Shown here one piece after another: positions 1 through 7,035 of a stretch of DNA of 14,172 nucleotides. This stretch comes from Natrialbaceae archaeon B1-Br10_E2g27 (GTDB taxonomy: Archaea > Halobacteriota > Halobacteria > Halobacteriales > Natrialbaceae): assembly GCA_001563885.1 (NCBI GenBank), contig LKMM01000029.1, positions 1 through 14,172 of the forward strand, in the 5' to 3' direction. The notes beneath the pieces were generated by a model. That model worked only from the letters and a program-made list of their open reading frames with translations. It made no database searches and had not been told where the DNA came from. The stretch's first letter is position 1. The number at the start of each line of letters is the position of its first letter. The position numbers and the translations under genes were made by a program.

Positions 1-50
1 TAGCCAAATTGGGGCGTCTCGAAATCGGATACCTGCGTTCTCAACCAGTA

Positions 51-629
51 TTACTCGTCATCGGGTGCCTGTCCCCGGACGACATCGATTTCTGGATTCG
101 AGTTGTCATCGACGTAGTTGCTACCGTCCGGTGGCAGGATTTCGACCTCGAGTGTGCCAGTCGAGTGTTCACGCGGCATCGAGATCCGGGTGTCCTCGAG
201 GACTGTATCCTCTTGTTCGGTGCCATCGGTCGTGAGTTCGATTTCGGCGTCGTCGTCGGCTGCGAGCGTGATCGGTTCGCTTAGCCGGGCGTTTTCACCG
301 GAGGAGATGACGATTTCGGAATTGGGGACGAGCTGTCCATCTTCGTCGATAATAATGATCGTCTCTTCGTCCAGATCATCGATATCGCCGTCACCGCTGA
401 CGGGGAGATACATGGTCAACGTATCGGTGTTGGGATCGTCAACCTGATAGGTTACTTCAGTGTCGCCGACGCTTCCGATATTGCCGATAAATCCCATCAT
501 CACCGCAAGTGCCGCCACACCCACGACGAGTGCGATTACTAACCGAACTGGGAGTCCTTCTATCGCTCGATTGTCGTCAGTAAACGATCGACGCTTTCGG
601 TGAGTCGGATCTGTGTGTCGTTGCGACAT
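51..629 (-). CDS. Pilin-like membrane-anchored protein, DUF7382-like paralogue 1
   Basis: This 192-aa protein has a basic N-terminus (His/Arg-rich, residues 4-16), then the motif RAIEGLPVRLV at 21-31 and one hydrophobic segment at about 30-49. An acidic, beta-rich outer domain follows. The domain contains IDEDGQLVPNSEIV, a pattern typical of Ig-like/Big-type modules, and ends with the signature GTLEV-x-I-x-PP-x-x-SN and PEI. The proteins at 6095 and 6559 share both the N-terminal motif and the C-terminal signature, so the three are paralogues. The N-terminus resembles an archaeal class III (type IV pilin) signal, but Glu or Pro sits where the usual cleavage rule expects a small or hydrophobic residue, so processing is uncertain. 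I infer a minor pilin or pseudopilin facing the outside. A TATA-like box about 27 bp upstream supports this ATG and a leaderless mRNA. From memory it fits DUF7382. Confidence 0.8.
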   Translation of the reverse strand: MSQRHTDPTHRKRRSFTDDNRAIEGLPVRLVIALVVGVAALAVMMGFIGNIGSVGDTEVTYQVDDPNTDTLTMYLPVSGDGDIDDLDEETIIIIDEDGQLVPNSEIVISSGENARLSEPITLAADDDAEIELTTDGTEQEDTVLEDTRISMPREHSTGTLEVEILPPDGSNYVDDNSNPEIDVVRGQAPDDE

Positions 630-651
630 GAGTACATTCGTTCTCTATGTG

Positions 652-660
652 TATATAAAA
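652..660 (-). promoter_or_regulatory. TATA box of the pilin-like gene at 629
   Basis: The plus-strand bases are TATATAAAA, which read TTTTATATA on the minus strand. The centre is about 27 bp upstream of the ATG at 629. That spacing places the transcription start at or next to the ATG, as is common for leaderless haloarchaeal mRNAs. It gives this gene a promoter separate from the gene upstream of it. Confidence 0.6.
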
Positions 661-673
661 TACAACATAGTTC

Positions 674-693
674 ATTATTTTAAATTTAAAAGG
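674..693 (-). terminator. Candidate T-rich terminator after the 1682-701 unit
   Basis: Just past the TAG stop at 701, the minus strand runs from a GC-rich stretch into CCCTTTTAAATTTAAAATAA. Archaeal termination often uses such U-rich tracts. The stretch is also partly palindromic (TTTAAATTTAAA) and could instead belong to the promoter of the next gene. Confidence 0.35.
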
Positions 694-700
694 GCGGCGG

Positions 701-1201
701 CTACGGGACGACTGTGACATGCAGTCGTGCTCCCCGACGGTCAGTTTCGTCTTCGACGATGATCGGTCGATCTGCGGTCGTAATTCCGGGTTCGTCGTTC
801 TCGATAGCCTGATCCAGTTGTGCATGCTCATCAGCAGGGAGCGCATCTCCGTCGGTCGAATAGTACGCCGAGTCGAGTGTTTCCCACTGGCCACTCTCCG
901 CTGAAAGCGACTCTATGGTGACGACGACGAGGTAGCCGTTCGGTAGCGACTCGGCTTCGATCGTCGACTCGAGGTCGTCGTCCGTGACTGTGTACGGTCC
1001 ATCAGCGGTGAGATCCGCGTAGACTCGATCGAGCGTTGGTTCTTCGACCGCCGAGTCGGATTGTGTAAGCAGGAGTTCCTGATGGTAGCCAACAAAGAGC
1101 AACACGCCACTGATAAACAGGCCAACGGCAAGCAGTGCTGCCAGTGGTTCGTTCTGCCCGCGATCCTGTGAGTTATGCGGTGACGAGTGTAACCTCTTCA
1201 T
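701..1201 (-). CDS. Single-pass membrane protein, DUF7285-like, pilus cluster
   Basis: This 166-aa protein has a short basic N-terminus, the motif DRGQNEPLAALLAV at 13-26, and one hydrophobic segment at about 19-39. An extracytoplasmic domain of about 125 residues follows. RGQ followed by Glu and a hydrophobic run recalls archaeal pilin and archaellin signal peptides (RG|Q), although Asn at +2 departs from the usual rule. From memory, RGQxEPLAAL is characteristic of the haloarchaeal DUF7285 family, found beside PilB/PilC pairs. I chose the ATG at 1201. A GTG at 1234 would add 11 residues and deepen the overlap with the upstream gene from 29 to 62 bp; neither start has a visible Shine-Dalgarno site. 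The overlap implies co-transcription with the gene at 1682. A minor pilin or pseudopilin role is inferred. Confidence 0.75.
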   Translation of the reverse strand: MKRLHSSPHNSQDRGQNEPLAALLAVGLFISGVLLFVGYHQELLLTQSDSAVEEPTLDRVYADLTADGPYTVTDDDLESTIEAESLPNGYLVVVTIESLSAESGQWETLDSAYYSTDGDALPADEHAQLDQAIENDEPGITTADRPIIVEDETDRRGARLHVTVVP

Positions 1202-1682
1202 TGTCGACGGTAAGTCTGCGGACGGTGAGTTCACCGCTTGCTGGTCGCCACTGTCCTTGTGTCTCGAGACTGTCCTGTCGTGCTGATTCGGCCGCGTCTA
1301 CAAACGCCGTTTCGTCTTCGAATTCGGCCTCCCAGTCGCCGGTCTGGAGGACGGAAAACAGTTTTTCGTTCGTCGATTCGGATTCTGCGTCGGCAGGATA
1401 CACTGGCGTAATTTCGCCGAAGGTGATCGAGGCATGCTGTTTTCCACCATCGTTTTTCAGGGCGATCTGTTGGGTATCCATCCAGTACTGTTCGCCGTTG
1501 TGTTCGTACGTTGCTTTCTGGTGGGAGCTGGTCGTCGCCGTCGAGTCGATCGTCTCTACGGCGGCGTTGGCATCGGGCGTCGCCGTTGCTTGAATGCCGA
1601 GTGCGACCCCCAACAGTGCAATGGAGATAATCGAGACGGCAAAGAACGTCATCATTGCGTCCATTGGGGACTCTATTTCCAT
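1173..1682 (-). CDS. Single-pass membrane protein, DUF7283-like, pilus cluster
   Basis: This 169-aa protein has only about eight residues (MEIESPMD) before a hydrophobic segment at about 9-31. An outer domain follows with ALKNDGGKQHASITFGEITPV at its centre (about residues 75-95) and a short C-terminal strand-rich part. I recognise the general pattern (MEIESPxDA, then an IALKND segment and TPV) as the haloarchaeal DUF7283 family, from memory only. It is the first gene of a minus-strand unit with the DUF7285-like gene, which it overlaps, and it is divergent from the giant exoprotein gene. The ATG at 1682 is supported by a TATA-like box about 28 bp upstream. It is probably a membrane-anchored structural component of the pilus-like apparatus; its biochemical role is unknown. 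Confidence 0.75.
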   Translation of the reverse strand: MEIESPMDAMMTFFAVSIISIALLGVALGIQATATPDANAAVETIDSTATTSSHQKATYEHNGEQYWMDTQQIALKNDGGKQHASITFGEITPVYPADAESESTNEKLFSVLQTGDWEAEFEDETAFVDAAESARQDSLETQGQWRPASGELTVRRLTVDNEEVTLVTA

Positions 1683-1704
1683 CGATTACCCTACACCCAT
1701 CCCG

Positions 1705-1715
1705 ATATATAAAAA
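1705..1715 (-). promoter_or_regulatory. TATA box of the DUF7283-like gene
   Basis: The plus strand reads ATATATAAAAA, which is TTTTTATATAT on the minus strand. Its centre is about 28 bp upstream of the ATG at 1682, matching a leaderless transcript. It lies in the 134-bp divergent intergenic region shared with the giant gene. Confidence 0.6.
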
Positions 1716-1767
1716 CAAACAGCCCGGTGACGGTCTCTCGTCGGGTACGGTCGGCTGGTTGTGGGAG

Positions 1768-1776
1768 TTTAAGTTT
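1768..1776 (+). promoter_or_regulatory. Candidate TATA box of the giant exoprotein gene
   Basis: TTTAAGTTT is TATA-like and sits about 45 bp upstream of the ATG at 1817. Transcription would then start near 1798 and leave a leader of roughly 18 nt. It is weaker than the minus-strand box in the same divergent region. Confidence 0.4.
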
Positions 1777-1816
1777 CAGTACGAACAGTAGTAGAGTCAA
1801 ACCGCCTCGATTGGCA

Positions 1817-4800
1817 ATGAAGCGCAAACGAACCGTTTCGATCGCAAGCGATGATCGCGCACGCGTCCCATTTGGTATTATCGCTACCATCCTGATGGTC
1901 ACGAGTTTAGTGACCATTACCGCCCTCCAGGGCCAGGACTCACCGCAGGTCGACCGACAACCGACCGAAGAACAACTCCAACGAATTCTCGATACCACTG
2001 TCGATGCTGCCGCGAAGGATGCGATGGTCGAAGCAGGACAGAACCCAGTTACTGACCCGGGAGATACCGATATCGGGCGGGCGCTAGAAGAGCGTGCTGA
2101 GAGCAGTGACTACCAGCGTGAAGCCGACGCAATCTGGCACCAGTACGTGAAGTTACTTATCTATCTCAACGTCAAACAGACGTTCGATAGCGCCGGAGAA
2201 CACAGCATCAACGGAGAGCAAATCGAGTATGACCTGCCTGATCTCGAGGACCAATCGGATATCGAAGCGGCAATCGACAGCGTCACGCTCGAGGTCGACG
2301 AGGGGAACCCGGACGAAGCTGATCTCGATGCCGGTGAGGCACAACTCGATTGGGTCTCGGTCGAACTCGAGGGAGTCACTGTCGAAAACGATCGAGGATC
2401 ACCGATTGCAAACGCCTTCCCCGGAAATAGCCAGGAACTGACCGGCGAAGCCGGGTTCGTCTCCGACGTGACGGTCATGCATCGACAGGTACAGGCGTAT
2501 GAATCCGGCCTCGAGCGAGATATCGAGGCGTATGTGACGGGCCTGATGGTTGGGTTTGGTCATCTGAAAGGCAACGTCGAGTGGCTCGTGGGTGGAAAGA
2601 CCGAACCGACGGCATTTCCCCATATTATCGAAGCCCAGGAACTAGAGTGGTGGACGAACCAGCGGCTAGCCGAGCGACAACAACGGATCTTCGGCGACCA
2701 GGAGCCACGCTGGGAGCGAGTAGAGCGCGAACTGGATAGCGCGATGGTCCACCATTATATCGGTTCTATCGTGGTCCAGGGAGGGTTTGCGTTCGGTGGG
2801 GGGATGCTCGGCACCTCCGGACACGTTGGTGGCTTGGGATCGGCAGCTATCATCAATGCTGGACCGTACTATCCCAGTGATTTTCTCAGTGGGATGCACT
2901 TAGGAGAGCTCAAGGAGGCAACCGGTGACGCCTCCGCAGAGCTTGGGCCGGTGACCCACTGGGATGAAGAGGCTGCACACGGAGCCAGCACGTGGGATAC
3001 GTGGGACGAACCCCGTTATTCGGATGCCATAATCGACGACGATGATACCGATGAACTCGCGGAGTCGATAGATTCGAGTGCTGAAGACATGGACGGCGAC
3101 AGCTATCGGACGGATGCGGCAGTCGAGTTCGAAGAAGGTGTCGAGAACGCAGACGACATCGAAACGGGAGAGGACGTGTGGGCGGCTGAAGTCGACCAGA
3201 CTGAAAATATTTCGATCAACGAGTCGGCCGACATCGTGTACAATCAGATCGCAGCACCAACAAACGATCCAGCAGCACACGATGAAGAACTCGAGGACGT
3301 CTCAGAAGAAGCTGCGGAAAACGCCGATGAGGTCTACGATACTGAACTCGAACTTAGAGACCCAATTGAGGGGCTACACGAAGACGAACACACACGAGGG
3401 GAACTTGAGGAGCTGCGAGAAGAGATAAAAGAGACGATAGAGCCAATCGAGGACGACAAGTATACACTCTCGGGCACCTCGGCACCCTACAGAGAGCTTC
3501 AACAACAACTCGACGAACACAGAGACGACTTCTACGACGAGCCAGTGTCGTGTGACGTTGGCGTGTGGTGTTGGAGACCAGGACAGAGATGGCTTCCGTT
3601 CTGGCACGATGAGAACGCGATATTCGAGTACTACGTCGACGAAATCGATGCGGAGTTACAGACGTATATCGACATGCACGAAGAGGCCGACGAGTGGTTC
3701 GAAGAACAGATGGCCGAGCAGGGTGTCGACATGGACCTCGAGGATGCAGCGGAACTGAATCGGGAGATTCAGGATACAAAAGACGCCGAGGAGTTCGAAG
3801 AAGTAATTTCGGATATGTACGATCTAGAGGACGAATCGTTCGAGCGTTCGGCTGATTTCGAGGTTCGGACGGCACCGGTGTATATGAGCCAGGAACCGCT
3901 GACCCGTGAGATGGAGCCTTCGATTCGGCCCTCGAATATGGGGCCGGAGCATAATTACAACACCTATCATGTCCCGATGTCCACTCGAACGTTTAGCCCA
4001 CTTCTCGCACCGGGGCTGCCGATCGTTCCGTTCCCGCCGTTTTGGTACCTTTCGACGAACGTTTTCTACGGAGAGGTCCGTGGAGAGTATGCCCGGTTCG
4101 AACTCCGATCGGAGTACAACGTCGAGGATACGGACTCAGTTGCGGTCTCGAGTGATGGCCCATCGGGAACGACACACGCCTACGTGCGAGAGGCAAGACC
4201 TGTCTATCTCGAGTTGGCTGATGGCGAGATCCAACGGGCAGGGAACGTCGAACCGATCGATTTCGAGGTGCAGACGGCGGCACCGGTGATGACACCGGGG
4301 TACGTCCCAGCGAAACTAATGCCGATTCACAATGGAAACTATGGCGTTGGAAACCGGCTTACGGCCTATTCGACCCCCGAAGACTGTTCGGAGTTCTATC
4401 CACAGACGGGGCCTGACGCTGATCCAACTGACCGCGGAAACTGTGTTGAAATCCCCGATGAGCCCGCAATTGCCATGCATATCCTTTCTGCTGGCTACCA
4501 CTTCTACCAGGCGTTCAAACGCAGCCAGTTCTCTCGAGAGAGGATTACAGAACGGTCGTGGCGAAATACCATTGAAGCCGAGATTAAGCCAAACAAGGTG
4601 AGACGGATATATGGCTCGAAAGACCCAGTGCGAGTCGAACATCCAAGCGGTGACATAACCAACTACTACGAGCAAACTGTCGTAGACGAGAGTACGTTCG
4701 AGGATATCTTCGGTAGTTACGTTCCGTACGCCTCTATGAAACTACGGCCAGGTGACCTTGATGAAACAGGTGAAGGTGGGCTACTCCGACACGCAATGTT

Positions 4801-4990
4801 GACTGCGTTCGCAACGGAGAGTATGGTCAGAGATGGGGTCGAGGATAATATTGGGGCTGCCTCCGCCCAGAGTATCGATATCGGGAACGGGCCGTTCTGT
4901 TATGACGATGGGGACGATGGGATCAGCTGTTATGATGAAGACGGCGAGGAAATCGACGACGAGAAACTCCCGATTCATCCTGCTGGGTAG
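1817..4990 (+). CDS. Giant acidic membrane-anchored exoprotein, DUF7286-like
   Basis: This 1057-aa protein starts MKRKRT, then has SDDRARVPFG and one hydrophobic anchor at about 18-37. About 1020 acidic residues follow, predicted outside the cell. Visible parts are a Gly-rich hydrophobic stretch at about 310-350 (QGGFAFGGGMLGTSG), a long Glu/Asp-rich helical or coiled-coil stretch at about 420-675, and a C-terminal region with a repeated motif (FEVRTAP at 681-687, FEVQTAAP at 816-823). Close cysteine pairs (C579/C585, and two near the C-terminus) fit disulfides in an exported protein. An in-frame start at 1655 was rejected because it reads through the divergent promoters and would put a basic, unstructured tail before the signal. 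From memory it matches DUF7286, found in haloarchaeal pilus clusters. It could be a tip, adhesin or scaffold protein; this is inferred from size and location. Confidence 0.8.
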   Translation: MKRKRTVSIASDDRARVPFGIIATILMVTSLVTITALQGQDSPQVDRQPTEEQLQRILDTTVDAAAKDAMVEAGQNPVTDPGDTDIGRALEERAESSDYQREADAIWHQYVKLLIYLNVKQTFDSAGEHSINGEQIEYDLPDLEDQSDIEAAIDSVTLEVDEGNPDEADLDAGEAQLDWVSVELEGVTVENDRGSPIANAFPGNSQELTGEAGFVSDVTVMHRQVQAYESGLERDIEAYVTGLMVGFGHLKGNVEWLVGGKTEPTAFPHIIEAQELEWWTNQRLAERQQRIFGDQEPRWERVERELDSAMVHHYIGSIVVQGGFAFGGGMLGTSGHVGGLGSAAIINAGPYYPSDFLSGMHLGELKEATGDASAELGPVTHWDEEAAHGASTWDTWDEPRYSDAIIDDDDTDELAESIDSSAEDMDGDSYRTDAAVEFEEGVENADDIETGEDVWAAEVDQTENISINESADIVYNQIAAPTNDPAAHDEELEDVSEEAAENADEVYDTELELRDPIEGLHEDEHTRGELEELREEIKETIEPIEDDKYTLSGTSAPYRELQQQLDEHRDDFYDEPVSCDVGVWCWRPGQRWLPFWHDENAIFEYYVDEIDAELQTYIDMHEEADEWFEEQMAEQGVDMDLEDAAELNREIQDTKDAEEFEEVISDMYDLEDESFERSADFEVRTAPVYMSQEPLTREMEPSIRPSNMGPEHNYNTYHVPMSTRTFSPLLAPGLPIVPFPPFWYLSTNVFYGEVRGEYARFELRSEYNVEDTDSVAVSSDGPSGTTHAYVREARPVYLELADGEIQRAGNVEPIDFEVQTAAPVMTPGYVPAKLMPIHNGNYGVGNRLTAYSTPEDCSEFYPQTGPDADPTDRGNCVEIPDEPAIAMHILSAGYHFYQAFKRSQFSRERITERSWRNTIEAEIKPNKVRRIYGSKDPVRVEHPSGDITNYYEQTVVDESTFEDIFGSYVPYASMKLRPGDLDETGEGGLLRHAMLTAFATESMVRDGVEDNIGAASAQSIDIGNGPFCYDDGDDGISCYDEDGEEIDDEKLPIHPAG

Positions 4991-4997
4991 TGTAGGT

Positions 4998-5005
4998 ATT
5001 TATAA
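4998..5005 (+). promoter_or_regulatory. TATA box of the 5030-7029 operon
   Basis: ATTTATAA is centred about 28 bp upstream of the ATG at 5030, consistent with a leaderless start. It lies within the 39-bp gap after the giant gene, so the operon can be transcribed independently of it. Confidence 0.6.
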
Positions 5006-5029
5006 CGTATCACGTGGCTACTGTAGTCG

Positions 5030-5401
5030 ATGATTACACTCGAGGCGACAACGAAAAGGGTTGGTGAGATGACGCTCATACGCGTGACTGTCACAAACAC
5101 GCTCGGGACAGCACAACTGGTTACCGTCGAGAGCACCGTCGAGCCGACCTGGCCGCCGAAACATCGTGGCTCGGTTCGCCCCGAGTGGGAAAAAAACCGT
5201 TGGCAGGCCCGCCTCGAGCCAGAGGAGACGCGTGCGTTTGGATTTGGGACCTCACAGGAGATCAGTTCGGAGACGACTCCGGTGGTCATCGAGGATGCCA
5301 GGCGGGCAACAGACGAAGAGTCACCGGGGGACACTCGAGCAGTGGTTAGCTCACTCGAGTCGTGGGAGCCGTCGAGTGAGGTCTTCTCTCGGAGTCTGTA
5401 A
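5030..5401 (+). CDS. Small beta-rich protein of unknown function, DUF7857-like
   Basis: This 123-aa protein has no signal peptide or membrane segment. Residues 1-90 look like a beta-sandwich: LEATTKRVGEMTLIRVTVTN, then VESTVEPTWPPKHRG, a conserved-looking Trp/Pro motif, and an aromatic-Gly strand (AFGFGT). The last 30 residues are acidic and probably disordered. From memory it resembles the haloarchaeal DUF7857 group, which has no known activity. It is the first gene of an operon: its TAA stop at 5399-5401 is followed one base later by the MinD ATG at 5403. That position suggests a cytoplasmic partner or adaptor of the MinD-type ATPase, but this is inference from context only. Confidence 0.7.
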   Translation: MITLEATTKRVGEMTLIRVTVTNTLGTAQLVTVESTVEPTWPPKHRGSVRPEWEKNRWQARLEPEETRAFGFGTSQEISSETTPVVIEDARRATDEESPGDTRAVVSSLESWEPSSEVFSRSL

Positions 5402-5402
5402 T

Positions 5403-6098
5403 ATGATCGTCGCCGTTGCCGGAGGGAAGGGTGGGGTTGGAAAGACCACGGTGTCGCTCAATCTTGCCGCAGCACTCGATGCAGTCGCGGTCGATGGGGA
5501 TCTGTCGACGGCTGACCTTCCACACGAGCCCGGAGCAGGGATCTATGACGTGCTTGCGGGCTCAGTCGACCCACTCGAGGCGATTCAGACGGTTGGCTCG
5601 GTGGATGTCCTCTCGTGTGGCCCTGCGATCGAAGGCGTACAGGCGGCCACTCTAACGAAGTTTGCCGAGGTCGTCAGCCGAATCGAACGGACATACGGAA
5701 ACGTCGTCATCGATTGTCCTGCCGGGCTTGCTCGAGACGTTGGAACGTACATCGATGCTGCAGAGACGGTCGTGTTGGTTACGACGTCGGATCAACTCAG
5801 CATTGCCAACGCGAATCAAACGAAGCGGCTTGCAGTCACACTCGAGACGCCGATTTCCTGTGTCGTGTTGAACAGCGTTACTCCCTATCACGATACGACC
5901 GACGAACATCGTGTCGCCGTCGAATCGAAACTCGAGACGGATGCAGTCGTCGTTTCGCACGATCCTGCAGTCGGTCACGCACAGCAAGATGGGCAGGCAG
6001 TCGTCGACGTCAGTCCGGATGCCGATGTGGTTTCGACGTTCGAGACGGTCGCCGAGGTGGTCAGGGAGAATACGACAAGGGGCCTAAAGACACAATGA
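5403..6098 (+). CDS. MinD/ParA-type ATPase, stand-alone
   Basis: This 231-aa P-loop ATPase of the SIMIBI MinD/ParA/Mrp group has the deviant Walker A motif KGGVGKTT at 9-16, with the signature lysine K9. It has VDGD at 30-33 (switch I region) and VVIDCPAG at 101-108, with D104 in switch II. It is slightly shorter than typical MinD (about 250-270 aa). No clear amphipathic C-terminal membrane-targeting helix is visible, so membrane binding is uncertain. The ATG at 5403 was chosen because the motif begins almost immediately; a longer in-frame start at 5166 would read through most of the preceding gene. Its TGA overlaps the next ATG by 4 bp. The operon with two pilin-like genes suggests that it positions or regulates the pilus-like machine, as TadZ/CpaE proteins do in Tad pili; that role is inferred. 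Confidence 0.9.
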   Translation: MIVAVAGGKGGVGKTTVSLNLAAALDAVAVDGDLSTADLPHEPGAGIYDVLAGSVDPLEAIQTVGSVDVLSCGPAIEGVQAATLTKFAEVVSRIERTYGNVVIDCPAGLARDVGTYIDAAETVVLVTTSDQLSIANANQTKRLAVTLETPISCVVLNSVTPYHDTTDEHRVAVESKLETDAVVVSHDPAVGHAQQDGQAVVDVSPDADVVSTFETVAEVVRENTTRGLKTQ

Positions 6099-6562
6099 GC
6101 GGAAAGTCGTTGTGCGGTGACGATCGGGGGATCGAAGGGCTTCCGGTCCGGTTGGTGGTTGCTGTTGCCGTTGGAGCGGCAGTGTCCTCGATGTTGCTTG
6201 GGGTGATGGCTGATGTCGAACCGGAAGAGACTGGAGACGTGACGGTCGAAGCGAGTGAGGATGAGTTGGTAGTCAACGAGGGTCTTCCGGCGTCGATCGA
6301 TCTGGTCGTCGTCGACGAGAACGGCAATACGGTCCCGGATGCGACGGTGCTCGTCGAGTCAAACACCGCCGAGATCGATCCAGTCTATCAAGCAGCGACC
6401 GATTCGGACGGCGAAACGACACTGAATATCCCACCCAATCGGATCTCGTTGCTCGAGGGACAGGAGGTCGGTACACTCGAGGTTTCGATCGTTCCGCCAT
6501 CGGATTCGAACTGGGAGGACACAGAGCCAAACCCGGATATCGTCGTTGTTGAGTGGCCATGA
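6095..6562 (+). CDS. Pilin-like membrane-anchored protein, DUF7382-like paralogue 2
   Basis: This 155-aa protein carries DDRGIEGLPVRLVVAV at 9-24, a hydrophobic segment at about 20-39, and then an acidic outer domain. VVVDENGNTVPDATVLVES followed by TDSDGETTLNI is a classic Ig-like (Big-1/carboxypeptidase-regulatory type) beta-sandwich pattern. The protein ends with GTLEVSIVPPSDSNWED and PNPDIVVVEWP, shared with the paralogues at 51 and 6559. The ATG overlaps the MinD stop (ATGA), so translation is probably coupled. The single Cys at residue 7 lies before the membrane segment and is not in a convincing lipobox. I infer a minor pilin, pseudopilin or surface fibre subunit. Whether PibD cleaves after RG or after EG cannot be decided from the sequence. 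Confidence 0.8.
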   Translation: MSGKSLCGDDRGIEGLPVRLVVAVAVGAAVSSMLLGVMADVEPEETGDVTVEASEDELVVNEGLPASIDLVVVDENGNTVPDATVLVESNTAEIDPVYQAATDSDGETTLNIPPNRISLLEGQEVGTLEVSIVPPSDSNWEDTEPNPDIVVVEWP

Positions 6563-7029
6563 GCGGTCTGAGATTCACTCGAGATACGCGTGCGATCGAG
6601 GGATTGCCGATCAGGCTGGTAATCGCAGTCATCGTCGGCACGGCAGCACTGTCGTTGATGTTGGGCATTCTGGCGGATTCGGAGCCGTCACACCCGACGG
6701 AGGTTACCTTCGAAACGGACGATGCAGACGACCTGATCGTCACCGAATCGAGTACGGAAACGGTTACGCTCTCGATTATCGATGAAAACGGACGAACTGT
6801 GACCGACGCAGTAGTTATCATCGAGAGTGACACGGCTCGGGTCGATCAGGCATACACCTTCGAGACCGGCAGTAGTGACAACGACGTCGAGATCGATTTC
6901 GATCAGATGGACGTCGAGTTGTTCTCCGGCCAACAAAGCGGCGAACTCGAGGTAACGATTCGTCCGCCGACGGACTCGAACTGGGTCGATGAGGAACCGA
7001 ATCCGGAGATTGTGATTATCGACGGCTGA
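6559..7029 (+). CDS. Pilin-like membrane-anchored protein, DUF7382-like paralogue 3
   Basis: This 156-aa protein has DTRAIEGLPIRLVIAVIVG at 9-27, one hydrophobic segment at about 20-39, and a strongly acidic outer domain with IIDENGRTVTDAVVIIES. It ends with GELEVTIRPPTDSNWVD and PNPEIVIID. It is the tandem copy of the gene just upstream, with the same length, the same layout and the same C-terminal signature. The ATG at 6559 overlaps the preceding stop by 4 bp (ATGA). A GTG two codons upstream is possible but less likely, given the identical junction before the previous gene. It is the last gene of the 5030-7029 operon, and its stop lies only 6 bp from the stop of the converging MinD-fusion gene. 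A minor pilin or pseudopilin role is inferred. Confidence 0.8.
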   Translation: MSGLRFTRDTRAIEGLPIRLVIAVIVGTAALSLMLGILADSEPSHPTEVTFETDDADDLIVTESSTETVTLSIIDENGRTVTDAVVIIESDTARVDQAYTFETGSSDNDVEIDFDQMDVELFSGQQSGELEVTIRPPTDSNWVDEEPNPEIVIIDG

Positions 7030-7035
7030 GCGCTA

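Noticed and set aside
1..50. End of a gene at the left edge
   Set aside because: The short stretch shows no frame with recognisable composition or motif in either direction; nothing can be supported.
1655..1816. 54-codon N-terminal extension of the giant exoprotein
   Set aside because: It runs through the divergent promoter region and places a non-conserved basic stretch before a good signal anchor; the ATG at 1817 fits better.
1231..1998. 255-codon minus-strand open frame across the divergent promoters
   Set aside because: It crosses two TATA-like boxes and lies over two better-supported genes; the composition is Arg-rich.
5166..5402. Longer MinD start, 79 extra codons
   Set aside because: The extra part is Arg-rich, out of frame with the real 5030 gene, and MinD proteins begin just before the Walker A loop as at 5403.
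5615..6094. Long upstream extension of the second pilin-like gene
   Set aside because: The extension is Arg/Cys-rich frame noise over the MinD gene; the ATGA overlap at 6095 gives the proper start.
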